Below, piece after piece: positions 10,800 to 19,844 of a stretch of 64,000 bases of DNA. The first letter of the stretch is position 1. Each line of letters starts with the position of its first letter. The notes beneath the pieces are model-generated. The model was not told where the DNA came from. It ran no database searches and saw only the letters and a program-made list of their open reading frames with translations. The stretch comes from JAIVJM01 sp963816985 (GTDB taxonomy: Bacteria; Acidobacteriota; Blastocatellia; Pyrinomonadales; Pyrinomonadaceae), in contig CAWFMF010000004.1 of the NCBI GenBank assembly GCA_963816985.1, positions 4,278,001 to 4,342,000 on the forward strand, written 5' to 3'. The position numbers and the translations under genes were made by a program.

Positions 10800-10896
10800 T
10801 GTAGGGGCAGGGCAAGTCCTCGGCCCGCTCACCTTCGCTTGTACTGAAGTTGAATCCATCATCACGCAACGGGCAGGGACAAGCCCTGCCCCTACA
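10800..10896. repeat. Perfect 14-bp inverted repeat, palindromic element
   Basis: tgtaggggcagggc at 10800-10813 is repeated in inverse orientation at 10883-10896 with about 70 bp between. It sits just after the ETF-QO stop. Similar short palindromes are dispersed in many bacterial genomes, so this is probably a REP-like element. Confidence 0.65.
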
Positions 10897-10948
10897 GAAA
10901 TCTCGACGCGGGAGATTTTAATCTCGCCGTCTTTCCCCCTCTCCGCTT

Positions 10949-11410
10949 ATGAAACTCTCCCCCGAAGCGCATGTTGAAGTCGAGAGCTTCCTCAGGGAAC
11001 ACACGGGGGAAACGGAGTTGAGTCTCCCGCGCTTCTCGATTCACGCCGGGCGCGGCGCGGGGCTGGTGATGTGGTTCGTGCGGATGGGCGCGATCACTCT
11101 GGGCCGGCACGTCTTCGTCTCGCCGCCGCTCGTCAGAAGGGATTCCGCGGGAAGGGTCAGTCTCGCGGGCAGGCTCGTCGTTCACGAAGCCGTGCACGTC
11201 TTGCAGTACGCCGAGAGGGGCTTCGTCCGCTTCCTCTTCAAGTATTTGCTTGGGTACGTGCGCGCGCTGAAGCACGTGCCGGGATGGAACGCGGCGGCGC
11301 GGATGGCGGCCTACTTGGAGATCGCGGAGGAGCGCGAGGCGCGGGCGGCGGAGCACGCCTACGCGGCGCGGCGGAATGCGAACTCCGCGCGCGAGCCGGG
11401 ACTTGAATGA
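10949..11410 (+). CDS. Small protein with HExxH motif (DUF4157-like), function unknown
   Basis: The 153-residue product has no signal peptide but contains a hydrophobic patch at about 35-48 and the zinc-binding-type motif HEAVHVLQ at about 76-83. This motif with following Gln is typical of DUF4157-like putative metallopeptidases, which often accompany secreted effectors. Here it stands alone between the ETF-QO gene and the rpoZ block. The C-terminus is Glu/Arg/Ala-rich. No third zinc ligand can be assigned with confidence, so enzymatic activity is uncertain. Confidence 0.7.
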   Translation: MKLSPEAHVEVESFLREHTGETELSLPRFSIHAGRGAGLVMWFVRMGAITLGRHVFVSPPLVRRDSAGRVSLAGRLVVHEAVHVLQYAERGFVRFLFKYLLGYVRALKHVPGWNAAARMAAYLEIAEEREARAAEHAYAARRNANSAREPGLE

Positions 11411-11499
11411 AGTTGAAGGAATCGCCCAACGGGCGGACGTGGGCCGGGCGCTCGACGTGAGGGGTCAGCCGTGTAGCCGTCTCGCGCGGTGAGGCGCGC

Positions 11500-11745
11500 T
11501 CACTCCATGTCGGTGATGGAGAAGTGGACTTTGCCGCGCTGCACTTCTTCGAGCGCGATGCGGGTCGGCTTGTGGCGCAGCGAGTCCATCTCGACGCGCG
11601 GGCGCGCGCCCTTCTGCAACTGCTTGCTGCGCTGCGCGGCCACGATAATCATCCGGTACTTGGAGTCAAGCTCAGGAGTCTGTTCTTCGGTCGCCTCGGT
11701 GGTCTCTTCTTCCGTCTCGCCGATTGCTTCTGCGGTCTTCGCCAT
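11500..11745 (-). CDS. rpoZ: RNA polymerase omega subunit-like protein
   Basis: The ATG at 11745 is preceded by GGGAGAG; the open frame begins 12 bp earlier, inside that ribosome-binding site. The 81-residue product has an acidic N-terminal tail followed by the omega core: DSKYRMIIVAAQRSKQL, then KPTRIALEEVQRGKV. In this family the protein helps assemble and stabilise RNA polymerase. It follows gmk on the same strand, the common gmk-rpoZ arrangement, with a 109-bp gap. The N-terminal tail is longer than in E. coli omega. Confidence 0.85.
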   Translation of the reverse strand: MAKTAEAIGETEEETTEATEEQTPELDSKYRMIIVAAQRSKQLQKGARPRVEMDSLRHKPTRIALEEVQRGKVHFSITDME

Positions 11746-11854
11746 AATCTCTCCCACGGCGGAGTTTTGCGTCCGCCGGTCTCTTCTTATGTGTCGTCCG
11801 TTTTAATCCAGTCTTACGAATTAAGCCTTACTTTTTATAACTTCTTTGCGCCAT

Positions 11855-12535
11855 TTATTCAACGTGCGAGGGTTCGTCGAAGGAGGCGAGGACGCGCCGC
11901 GCCGTCCATTCCTGCCGCTCGCGGCGGGCGCGCTCGGCGTAGACGATTGACGACAACTGATGCGCCGCGCGCTCCACTTCGTCGTTCAGGACGAGGTAGT
12001 CGAAGTGCTTGTACTGCTCGACCTCGCCGCGCGCGTTGGCGAGCCGAACCCGCAGCTCTTCGGGCCGCTCGGTCATGCGCTTTTCGAGACGGGCGCGCAG
12101 AATCTCGTAGGACGGCGGCAGGATGAAGATGCTCACGACCGGCGAGAGCGCGTCGCGGACGACCGCCGCGCCCTGCACGTCTATTTCGAGCACGATGTCG
12201 TGGCCCTCGTTCAACTCCTGCTCGACGACGCTGCGGGCCGTGCCGTAGAAGTTTCCGTGGACGATGGCCCATTCGAGGAAGCCGCCGCGCTCGCGCATCC
12301 GGTGGAACTCTTCGGTCGAGACGAAGTGATAGTTCACGCCGTCCAGTTCATTGGGGCGCGCGGCGCGCGTCGTCCAAGAGACCGAGTAGCTGACGCCCGG
12401 AACCGTGTCGAGGAGTCGGCGGATGAGTGTGCCCTTGCCGCCGCCCGAAGTGGAGCTGATGACGAAGAGGATGCCGCGCGGCGAGTCCGTCGCGGCTTCG
12501 CGCGCGGAGTCCGCGCCGGGGGACGAATCATTCAA
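11855..12535 (-). CDS. gmk: Guanylate kinase
   Basis: It phosphorylates GMP to GDP with ATP. The 226-residue product has a P-loop variant (SSTSGGGKGT, about 28-37), the GMP-binding WTTRAARPNELDGVNYHF segment and the EIDVQGA motif. The first 20 residues are a non-conserved Ser/Ala-rich extension, so a later start is possible. It overlaps the upstream yicC gene by 8 bp, indicating translational coupling, and is followed by rpoZ. The yicC-gmk-rpoZ order is conserved in many bacteria. Confidence 0.95.
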   Translation of the reverse strand: MNDSSPGADSAREAATDSPRGILFVISSTSGGGKGTLIRRLLDTVPGVSYSVSWTTRAARPNELDGVNYHFVSTEEFHRMRERGGFLEWAIVHGNFYGTARSVVEQELNEGHDIVLEIDVQGAAVVRDALSPVVSIFILPPSYEILRARLEKRMTERPEELRVRLANARGEVEQYKHFDYLVLNDEVERAAHQLSSIVYAERARRERQEWTARRVLASFDEPSHVE

Positions 12536-13409
12536 CGTTCTGCACCTGCTCGCGTAGTTTTTCGACCGACGCCTTGATCGCTATCGCCGCCTCCTTGATG
12601 GCGAGGTCGGTGGACTTCGAGAGCACCGTGTTCGCCTCGCGGTTGAACTCCTGAAGAAGAAAGTCGAGCCGCTTGCCCGTGTCCTTCTCCTCGTCAATCC
12701 CGGCGCGGAACTGCGTGATGTGGCTGCGCAGGCGCGCGACCTCCTCGGTGATGTCGCTGCGGTCGGCGAGGTACGCGACCTCCTGCGAGAGACGGCCCTG
12801 ATCGAGCTCGACGATTTCGAGCCCGTCGCGCGCGAGCAGCTCCGTGATGCGCTTGTTGACACGCGCGCGGTAGTTGTCCACCTGCTCCGCCGAGAGCGCT
12901 TCGATGATGGGGACGTGACGTTCTATCTCGTCGAGGCGTCCGTGCATCTCCGAGGCGAGCGCCGCGCCCTCGCGCTCGCGCATCGCCTCCAACTCGTCGA
13001 GCGCTTGCAGTAAAGCCTGCTCGACGCCGCGCAGGGCTTCTTCGCTCACGCCGTCGCGCGCGGCCTGCATCGCGCCGGGGAGCCGCGCGAGGACGTTGAT
13101 GTCCGGCTCGCCCGTGAGGCCGAACTCCTCCTGCATGACGCGCATCGCGCGGATGAACCCGGCGATGAGCTGCCGGTTCGGCTCGTAGGCGACTTCGCCC
13201 GTGCGTTCGAGCGTGACGTTCACGTCCACGCGCCCGCGCGAGAGCCTTTCGCCGATGCGCCGGCGGATGACCGGCTCGACGCTCGAAAGCTCCGAGCCCG
13301 CGCGCAGGTGCACGTCGAGGAAACGGTTGTTGACGGTCTTGAGGTCAACAGCGACGGCGAAGCCCTCGCCCTGCGCTGCGCCCCTTCCGAAGCCGGTCAT
13401 TGATTTCAT
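12528..13409 (-). CDS. yicC: YicC/YloC-family endoribonuclease-like protein
   Basis: The 293-residue product starts with the family signature MKSMTGFGRG and has VNNRFLD nearby; the C-terminus ends with the EKLREQVQNVE segment typical of YicC. Members of this family have been described as endoribonucleases affecting small-RNA and mRNA turnover. It lies between msbA and gmk on the minus strand and its stop overlaps the gmk start by 8 bp. Confidence 0.92.
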   Translation of the reverse strand: MKSMTGFGRGAAQGEGFAVAVDLKTVNNRFLDVHLRAGSELSSVEPVIRRRIGERLSRGRVDVNVTLERTGEVAYEPNRQLIAGFIRAMRVMQEEFGLTGEPDINVLARLPGAMQAARDGVSEEALRGVEQALLQALDELEAMREREGAALASEMHGRLDEIERHVPIIEALSAEQVDNYRARVNKRITELLARDGLEIVELDQGRLSQEVAYLADRSDITEEVARLRSHITQFRAGIDEEKDTGKRLDFLLQEFNREANTVLSKSTDLAIKEAAIAIKASVEKLREQVQNVE

Positions 13410-13410
13410 A

Positions 13411-13535
13411 TGTAGCCAGTAGTCAGTAGTCAGTAGTCAGTAGGAAGAAAGTCTTTAAAGAATCTTCAGGGTGTCGGCGTCAAAGCCAGTAACGCGGAGC
13501 GCTACTGGCTACTGACTACTGACTACTGGCTACCG
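13411..13535. repeat. Inverted arrays of a 7-bp repeat (agtagtc type)
   Basis: A tandem run of cagtagt units at about 13413-13442 faces an inverted run (actactg units) at about 13501-13532. The right array overlaps the end of the msbA coding sequence and supplies its last codons and stop (…VASSQ). The arrays can form a long imperfect hairpin of about 30 bp between msbA and yicC. Confidence 0.75.
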
Positions 13536-15336
13536 GCTCTGCTTCCTCCTCTTCGTCGGCGAATTGCAGTTCGTAGAGCCTTCGGTACGAGCCGTTCTGC
13601 GCGAGCAGTTCGGCGTGGCGGCCCATCTCGATGATGCGCCCGCGCTCCATGACGACGATGAGGTCGGCGCGGCGGACGGTCGAGAGGCGGTGCGCGATGG
13701 CGACGGTCGTGCGCCCGCGCGTCAGGTTGGCGAGCGCTTTCTGGACGAGCCGCTCGCTCTCGGTGTCGAGGGCGGAAGTCGCTTCGTCGAGCACGAGGAC
13801 GGACGCGCCCGCGAGCACCGCGCGGGCAATCGCGAGGCGCTGCCGCTGGCCGCCCGAAAGGAAGATGCCGCGCTCGCCGACGACGGTCTCGTATCCGGCG
13901 GGCAGCTCCATGATGAAGTCGTGCGCGAAGGCGACGCGGGCGGCCTCTTCAATCTCCGCCTCGGTCGCGCCGGGTCGGCTGTAGGCGATGTTGTAGCGCA
14001 CCGTGTCGTTGAAGAGGATGGTCTCCTGCGTCACGAGCGCGATGTTCTCGCGGAGCGAGCGGACGCGCGCGTCGCGGAGGTCAACGCCGTCCCACGAGAC
14101 AGTGCCTTCCGTGGGGTCGTGGAAGCGGGGTATCAACTTCGTGAGCGTGGACTTGCCGCCGCCGGACTCGCCGACGAGCGCGACCATCTGCCCGGCGGGG
14201 ATGCGGAGCGTGATGTCCCTGAGGACGTGCCGCTCCTCGTTGCCGTAGCGGAAGGTGACGCCCTTCAGCTCAATGGCTTCGGCGAGCGGTTGGAGCGTGA
14301 CGGCGTCCGGCGTCTCCGGCATCTCGCGGTGCTCGTCCATCACCTCCCAGACGTGGCGCGCGGCGGCGAGCGCCTGCTCCATGCCGTTGTGCAGGCGCGA
14401 GAGCTTGCGAATCGGGTCGTAACTGGAGAAGAGGAAGAAGAGGAACGCGATGAACTGCTCCGCGTTCATCTCGCCCGAAAGTATCTCGCGCTGCGCGAAG
14501 AAGAGGAGGACGGCGACGGCGATGACGCCGATCATCTCGATGCTCGGCGGCGCGACGCCGTTAATCTTCGCGGTGCGCAGGTTCGCGCGCATGATTTGCT
14601 GCGCGACGCGCGAGAAGCGACCGCGCTCGTGCTCCTCGGCAACGTATGCCTTGACGATGTTGTGGCTGGCTAAGGCTTCCTGCGCCGTGTCCACGAGACG
14701 CTGCCCGCCCTCGAACGACTCGCGCGCGAGGTTGCGTAAGGAGCGACCGAAGCGGACGGTGAGGACGCCGATAACCGGCGCGATGATGAGCGAGCCGAGC
14801 GTCAGACGCCACGAGTAGTAGAACGAGGCGGCGAGGAAGAAGACGAGCGTGAAGCTCTCGCGGAGCATGTCGCGCAAGGTGTGCGAGACAGCCGTCTCGA
14901 TGGCCGCCGCCGAGCCGACCAGTCGCGAGACGAGGTAGTTCGTCCGGTGTCGCTCGAAGAAGTCTGCGGACTGCGCGTGGAGGTGCGTGTACATGTCCTC
15001 GCGCAGACGGACGACCGACTCCTGCCCGACGCGCGCCATCAAGTAGGTCGAGAAGTATTCGGCGACGCCTTTGACGACGGTGAAGACGATGAGGAGGACG
15101 GCGATGGTGCGCCACGCGGCGAAGCCGGAATCGGGAATATAGTGTTGCAAACCGAAGAGCGTCGGGGTACGCTCACCCGTCGCCCCCGACTCCCTGAGTG
15201 CCTGATCGAAGATGGGGACGATGAGCGCGCCGATGGCGCTCTGGAGGAGGCCGACGGCCAGCATCGCGACGGTCGCGAGCGTGAATTTGCCCCAGTGCGG
15301 CTTGAGGTAGAATAAGAGTCGCCGTAAGTCGCGCAT
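13516..15336 (-). CDS. msbA: MsbA-type lipid exporter, ABC permease/ATPase
   Basis: The start at 15336 (MRDLRRLLFYLKPHW) matches the family N-terminus; the frame stays open to 15432. From 15336 the product is 606 residues. The N-terminal half is a six-helix permease; the C-terminal half is the nucleotide-binding domain with Walker A GESGGGKST, signature LSGGQRQR and Walker B VLVLDEATSALD, followed by a switch His (AHRLST). In Gram-negatives this half-transporter flips lipid A core or phospholipids across the inner membrane. Specificity here is inferred from architecture and from the diderm context. It leads a minus-strand block with yicC, gmk and rpoZ. The very C-terminus is encoded by a repeat array. 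Confidence 0.88.
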   Translation of the reverse strand: MRDLRRLLFYLKPHWGKFTLATVAMLAVGLLQSAIGALIVPIFDQALRESGATGERTPTLFGLQHYIPDSGFAAWRTIAVLLIVFTVVKGVAEYFSTYLMARVGQESVVRLREDMYTHLHAQSADFFERHRTNYLVSRLVGSAAAIETAVSHTLRDMLRESFTLVFFLAASFYYSWRLTLGSLIIAPVIGVLTVRFGRSLRNLARESFEGGQRLVDTAQEALASHNIVKAYVAEEHERGRFSRVAQQIMRANLRTAKINGVAPPSIEMIGVIAVAVLLFFAQREILSGEMNAEQFIAFLFFLFSSYDPIRKLSRLHNGMEQALAAARHVWEVMDEHREMPETPDAVTLQPLAEAIELKGVTFRYGNEERHVLRDITLRIPAGQMVALVGESGGGKSTLTKLIPRFHDPTEGTVSWDGVDLRDARVRSLRENIALVTQETILFNDTVRYNIAYSRPGATEAEIEEAARVAFAHDFIMELPAGYETVVGERGIFLSGGQRQRLAIARAVLAGASVLVLDEATSALDTESERLVQKALANLTRGRTTVAIAHRLSTVRRADLIVVMERGRIIEMGRHAELLAQNGSYRRLYELQFADEEEEAEPVASSQ

Positions 15337-15568
15337 GAACCGTTCTTGTTCGCCCGTCGAAGCCGTCCGTTTAGCAAGGTAAGGAAGAAAACTTAGAACC
15401 CGCCGCCGCTCAAGCAAAACTATACGGAGCAATGTCTTATGGCGTCAAGACCGGGCGGAGGAGCGCGCGGCGCGCGCGACTTTCCGCCCTCTTGAGTTAT
15501 AATCCGCTCCACAAAGGTCTGCCGCACGGCGCTGAGAGAAACCCGACGAAGTTACGAGTAGAAAAATA

Positions 15569-16279
15569 GTGAGCCTGAGAATCCTGATTGTTGACGACGA
15601 TCTGAGCATGAGACTGTTGCTGGCCGAGTATTTCCGGCGGCTCGGCTACGAAGTGGAAGAGAAGGAGAGCGCCGAGGAGGGGCTCGACCCGGCCCTTTCG
15701 GGGCGCTTCGACTGCTTCATCTTCGACGTTACGATGCCGGGCATGTCCGGCCTCGAACTCTTGAAGAAGGTGCGCGAGCGCGGCGTCCAGACCCCGGCCA
15801 TGTTCCTCACGGCGCACGACGCCGTGGACGACAAGGTCGCCGGGTTTCAAGCCGGTGCTGACGATTATTTGGCGAAGCCCTTCAGCCCGCGCGAGCTGGA
15901 AGTGAGGGTCGAGGCGCTCCTGCGGCGTTCGGGCAACTGGGCGCAGCAGCAGCCCGAAGAGGAGAAGAAGGGCGAGCGCTTCGAGGTCGGCGAGCTGGTC
16001 ATAGACAAGCGCCGCCACGAAGTCACGGTCGGCGGCGACCGCGTTGACCTGACCCCTTTGGAGTTTCACATCCTCGAACGGCTCGCGAGCGAGCCCGGTC
16101 GCGCGTGGTCGCGCAACGACCTCCTCGACGAAGTGTGGAGCACCGAATACGAAGGCTACCAGCGCAACGTTGACCCGCACATCAACCGCCTGCGCCGCAA
16201 AATCGAGTCCGACCCGAAGAACCCGCGCTACGTCCTGACGGTTCGCGGCGTCGGCTACAAACTCAACGAGGCCCCATGA
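15569..16279 (+). CDS. OmpR/PhoB-type response regulator
   Basis: The start is a GTG at 15569. The 236-residue product has a receiver domain (1-120) with acidic residues D9-D11, phospho-acceptor D53 in IFDVTMPGMSG, and K103 in AKPF, then a winged-helix DNA-binding domain (about 138-233) ending VLTVRGVGYKL. No histidine kinase gene is adjacent. Instead the stop overlaps, by 4 bp, the start of an exported beta-propeller gene, so the two are translationally coupled. A TATAAT box lies at 15498-15503 but without a clear -35 element. Confidence 0.93.
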   Translation: MSLRILIVDDDLSMRLLLAEYFRRLGYEVEEKESAEEGLDPALSGRFDCFIFDVTMPGMSGLELLKKVRERGVQTPAMFLTAHDAVDDKVAGFQAGADDYLAKPFSPRELEVRVEALLRRSGNWAQQQPEEEKKGERFEVGELVIDKRRHEVTVGGDRVDLTPLEFHILERLASEPGRAWSRNDLLDEVWSTEYEGYQRNVDPHINRLRRKIESDPKNPRYVLTVRGVGYKLNEAP

Positions 16280-17826
16280 TGCCGAGACTCGCCCCCCTCA
16301 GCAAGAAGCTTCTTTTACCCGCGGCCCTCTTCCTCGCGCTCGTCTGTCAGGCGGCGGGCATCGCGGCGGCGCAGAACACGCCGCCGCCGGGGCAGTCCGG
16401 CCCCTCCGTCCTGATACGCTGGACGGGCAAGCCCGGCATCGCGCGCTACCGCCTGCAACTCGCGACCGACGAGGCGTTCAAGGACATCGTCTTCGACCGT
16501 GCGGTGGTCGGTCGCCAGTACGTCGTCAGGGAACTGCCGCCCGGCAACTACTTCTGGCGCGTCGCGCCCGCGGCGGGCGAGACCGGCGCTTACTCGAAGC
16601 CGGCGCGCGTCACGTTGGGAGACACGCCGAGCGAGGTGGTCGCGGTGGCGGATGTCGTCATGCCCGCCGACACGGGCGGCTGGCGGACGGCAACGGGCGA
16701 CGTGGCGCGTCCCGTCCCCGCGTCTTTGCGCGGCGGCGGCGTCGTGGATTTGATTGCCGTCAATGCCGAAGGGACGATTTACGCCGTGGACGGCGTGAGC
16801 GGCATCGCCCTCTGGACGGCGCGCTACCGGCCCGACGCGCGACGCGGCGACCCGGCGGGCGAGAACCCGAAGCCGTTTGCGCCGCTCGTCGTGCGGAAGA
16901 GTGAGGCCGAGTCGAACGTCGTCGTGAGCTTCGACGGCGGCGTGCGCGCCTTGCGCGGCGATTCGGGGAGGGAACTCTGGCGCGCGAAGTTAGAGGGCCG
17001 AGTCACGGGCGGCGTGGCCGCGGACTTGAACGGCGACGGCGGCGCGGAGGTCGCCGTGGTGACGGCGAACCCCGAACGCCTCTACGTGCTCGACGGCGCG
17101 AGCGGGCGCGTCAACGCCACACAGAAGTTGGAGGCCGAAGCCATCGGCTCTCCTTTCGCTCTCGCCGGCGAGACGAGAGGGCTCGTCCTCGCGCTCACGA
17201 ACGAGCGGATAGAGATTCGAGGGGCCGACGGGAGTCTGACGCAGGAGACGAAGGCCGAGACCGATTTGACGACCGCCCCGCTCGTCGTGTCGAGGGGGAA
17301 CCTTTCGGTTCTCGTCGTCGGGACTGACAAGGGGCTCACGGCCTTGAGCATGCCGGAGTTGAGGACTCTGGGGAACATCGTCGCCGACGACGACTCGGCG
17401 CGCGGCACTCTGGTCGCCTCGGACTTGGACGGCGACGGGACGACGGAGATCGTCATGGTGACGAAGCGCGGGCGCGTGGCGCTCGTGAGCACCATTGACG
17501 GCAACGTCCGCTGGTACGCCGAAGGCGCGACCGACGCGGGCGCGGCGGCCTTCGCCGACTTGAACGCCGACGGCGTCCTCGACGTTATCGTGCCGGGCGG
17601 CGCGGCCTTCGCCGTCGGCTTTTCGGGGCGCGACGGCTCGCTCATCTGGAAGGTCGAAGAGGGCGGCAGGGCCTCGACGGCGGCGCGCGGCGCGGAAGGT
17701 GTTCGCGCTCTGGTGGTCGCGCCTTCCTTGAACGGCGGCGCGGTGCTGGTCGGGAGCGACCCTTCGAGGACGGGCCTGCGCGCCGTCGAGCTGCCGAAAG
17801 GCGCTCTCAAGGCGGCTGCGAGGTAG
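16276..17826 (+). CDS. Exported beta-propeller protein (PQQ/FG-GAP-like repeats)
   Basis: The 516-residue product has a signal peptide ending near AAAQ (about 33). A fibronectin-like segment follows (about 42-115, with YRLQLATDEAFKDIVFD and YFWRVAP). The rest is a beta-propeller with calcium-type repeats: DLNGDGGAEVAVV, DLDGDGTTEIVMV and DLNADGVLDVIVP. Such domains usually sit in the periplasm or on the surface as binding or scaffold modules. The start overlaps the response-regulator stop by 4 bp. The ligand is unknown. Confidence 0.82.
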   Translation: MMPRLAPLSKKLLLPAALFLALVCQAAGIAAAQNTPPPGQSGPSVLIRWTGKPGIARYRLQLATDEAFKDIVFDRAVVGRQYVVRELPPGNYFWRVAPAAGETGAYSKPARVTLGDTPSEVVAVADVVMPADTGGWRTATGDVARPVPASLRGGGVVDLIAVNAEGTIYAVDGVSGIALWTARYRPDARRGDPAGENPKPFAPLVVRKSEAESNVVVSFDGGVRALRGDSGRELWRAKLEGRVTGGVAADLNGDGGAEVAVVTANPERLYVLDGASGRVNATQKLEAEAIGSPFALAGETRGLVLALTNERIEIRGADGSLTQETKAETDLTTAPLVVSRGNLSVLVVGTDKGLTALSMPELRTLGNIVADDDSARGTLVASDLDGDGTTEIVMVTKRGRVALVSTIDGNVRWYAEGATDAGAAAFADLNADGVLDVIVPGGAAFAVGFSGRDGSLIWKVEEGGRASTAARGAEGVRALVVAPSLNGGAVLVGSDPSRTGLRAVELPKGALKAAAR

Positions 17827-17857
17827 AAGTAAATCAACGAACGGGGACGTGGATTAA

Positions 17858-18013
17858 TTGGCCATCTGGTTAATCGCCGCCGCGCTCTTCGCGTGGTGGT
17901 TCGTGGGGAAATTCATCCTCGGCAAGGAGGGTTTCATCCACGTCGTTTTGCTCTGCGCCGTCTCGGTGGCGGTCGTGCAGTTCGTCCACGTCCGGCGCGC
18001 GGCGCGGCGTTAA
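17858..18013 (+). CDS. Tiny two-helix membrane protein, lmo0937/DUF5670-like
   Basis: A TTG start at 17858 gives 51 residues. Two hydrophobic segments (about 2-17 and 26-42) are joined by a short GKFILGKEGFIHV turn, and the C-terminus is Arg-rich (HVRRAARR). This pattern, especially the Gly-Gly/Gly-Phe-Ile-His-Val turn, matches the lmo0937/DUF5670 family of roughly 50-residue membrane proteins, whose function is unknown. The ribosome-binding site (gggga) is modest. It lies 31 bp after the propeller gene and may share its transcript. Confidence 0.6.
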   Translation: MAIWLIAAALFAWWFVGKFILGKEGFIHVVLLCAVSVAVVQFVHVRRAARR

Positions 18014-18248
18014 AGTCGTCCGCCTCCGGGCGCGCACAAAGGGGCGCGGGGCTCGAAGGAAGCGGTCGCCCCACACAGTTTTCTCCCCACTCTCGAACGG
18101 AAAAGTCGGCTGACCGTTGGCGCGCGAGGCGGCAACAATGCGCGTCTCCGGCGCATCCATCAACCGGCAGAGGTATTTTCAGCGTCTCCTTCCAGACTGT
18201 CCGAGAGGCGCCGCAGATTAATTCCGACAAACGAGGAGTGAGGTTTTT
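18014..18248. other. Intergenic region before the OmpA-family gene
   Basis: I see no protein gene, RNA gene or clear promoter in these 235 bases apart from the ribosome-binding site (gaggag) of the next gene at about 18233. Confidence 0.4.
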
Positions 18249-19844
18249 ATGATGCTTTCGCGCTCTCCATTCCGCACCTTGATGGCACTCACGGCGGCCC
18301 TGTTCGTCGCGGCCTCTTTCGTCACGGCGCAGAGTGACCTGCGAAGAGAGACGGTGGCCGTGACCTACCCGCTCGACCAGACCTTAAGTCTCAAGTTCCG
18401 TGGCACGACGCGGCTCCCGCGACTTTCGGGCGAGGCGAAAGTCAGACGCTCTGGCCGACGCAACACGCGCGTCGAGATGAGCGTTGACAACATGCCGCGC
18501 GCATATGAGTTGGGGAGCGTCTATACGACGTTCGTGCTCTGGGCCATCTCGCCCGAAGGACGCGCCGACAACCTCGGCGAGTTCAAGCGCAGCGGCAGCA
18601 TGTTCTTCGACACCAAGCTCGACGTGACCACTCCGCTCCAGACCTTCGCCCTCATCGTTACAGCCGAGCCCCACTTCCTCGTCCGCAGTCCGAGCCGGAT
18701 GGTCGTCCTCGAAAACCTCCCGCCGCGCGCGCCCGGCGACGCCGAAGTGCGCTCCGTCCCCGTCCAGTATCTCGGCAACGCCAGCGACTATTTCAACGAC
18801 ACGCGCGTCCCTGACCTCGCCGACCGGGACTACACGCGCACTCCCGTCTCACTGCTCGGAGCGCGTCAGGCCGTGAGCCTCGCGCGCTACGGGGGCGCGG
18901 AGCGCGACGCCGCCGGCGAGTTGCGCGAAGCCCGCGCGGCGCTTGAAGAGGCCGAGAACGCTTGGCGCTTGAGCCAGAATGAGGCGGAGGTTGACGCCAA
19001 GGCGCGGCAAGCCATCAGCCTCAGCGTGAAGGCGGAAGAGGTGGCGGAAGTCTCCGCCGCCGCGCGCAAGCGGCGCGAAGAGATTAAGCGGCGCGACGAG
19101 GCCGTGCGCGAAGCGGAGGACACCGCCGCCGAAGGCGCGAAGCAGATTCAGGACTTGCGCGAGGCACTCCGCAAAGAGGAGCACGCGCGCGAGCTGGCCG
19201 AGCGCGACGCCGTGAGCGCGAACCAACAACTGCGCGAGCTGCGCTCGGAAGTCGCGCGGCTGCGACAGGAGTTGCAGAGCGTCCGCTCCGAAGGCGAGCA
19301 GGCCAGAATCACGCTCGCGCGCATCGAGGGCGAGCGCAGCGCCGAAGCCGCGAGGGTCGCCGCCCAACAACGCGCTTCGCAACAGCGCGAAGCCCTGAGC
19401 ACTCTGAAGCTCACGCTCGCGCGCTTCGGCGCGGTGCGCGAGACGGCGCGCGGGCTCGTCCTCGTGCTGCCCGACTCCGTGTGGGCCGGGGCGCGTGCCG
19501 TCGAGCTGACGCCGAAGGCCGAGGCCACGACCGTTGACCCGCTCGCCGCGCTCATCGCCAACAATCCCGGCTTCCAGATAGTCATCGAAGCCTTTGCCGA
19601 CAGCAAGGGGACGGAGCCGGAGCTGCAAAAGCTGACGCAGGACAGGGCCGAGGCTCTGGCCGGGCGGCTCGTCTCGGCGGGCGTGGACGGCGCGCGCATA
19701 CAGGCGAGCGGGATGGGCGTCAACAACCCGGTCGCCGCCAACACGACGCCCGCCGGTCGGCAAAAGAACCGGCGCATCGAGATTACGCTCGTCCCTTCGG
19801 GGGCTTCTGACGACTCGGCCTCGAACGGCAGCACGCGGGACTGA
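18249..19844 (+). CDS. OmpA-family exported protein with long coiled coil
   Basis: The 531-residue product has a signal peptide ending at about 28 (VTAQ), a beta-rich N-terminal domain (about 30-200), a Glu/Arg/Ala-rich coiled coil (about 215-385) and a C-terminal OmpA-type peptidoglycan-binding domain (about 410-520) with IEAFADSKG, DRAEALAGRLVSAGV and TTPAGRQKNRRIEI. OmpA-type domains hold the outer membrane or periplasmic structures to the cell wall. It probably spans the periplasm. The ATG at 18252 is an equally possible start. It is followed 100 bp later by a sensor kinase gene on the same strand. Confidence 0.88.
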   Translation: MMLSRSPFRTLMALTAALFVAASFVTAQSDLRRETVAVTYPLDQTLSLKFRGTTRLPRLSGEAKVRRSGRRNTRVEMSVDNMPRAYELGSVYTTFVLWAISPEGRADNLGEFKRSGSMFFDTKLDVTTPLQTFALIVTAEPHFLVRSPSRMVVLENLPPRAPGDAEVRSVPVQYLGNASDYFNDTRVPDLADRDYTRTPVSLLGARQAVSLARYGGAERDAAGELREARAALEEAENAWRLSQNEAEVDAKARQAISLSVKAEEVAEVSAAARKRREEIKRRDEAVREAEDTAAEGAKQIQDLREALRKEEHARELAERDAVSANQQLRELRSEVARLRQELQSVRSEGEQARITLARIEGERSAEAARVAAQQRASQQREALSTLKLTLARFGAVRETARGLVLVLPDSVWAGARAVELTPKAEATTVDPLAALIANNPGFQIVIEAFADSKGTEPELQKLTQDRAEALAGRLVSAGVDGARIQASGMGVNNPVAANTTPAGRQKNRRIEITLVPSGASDDSASNGSTRD

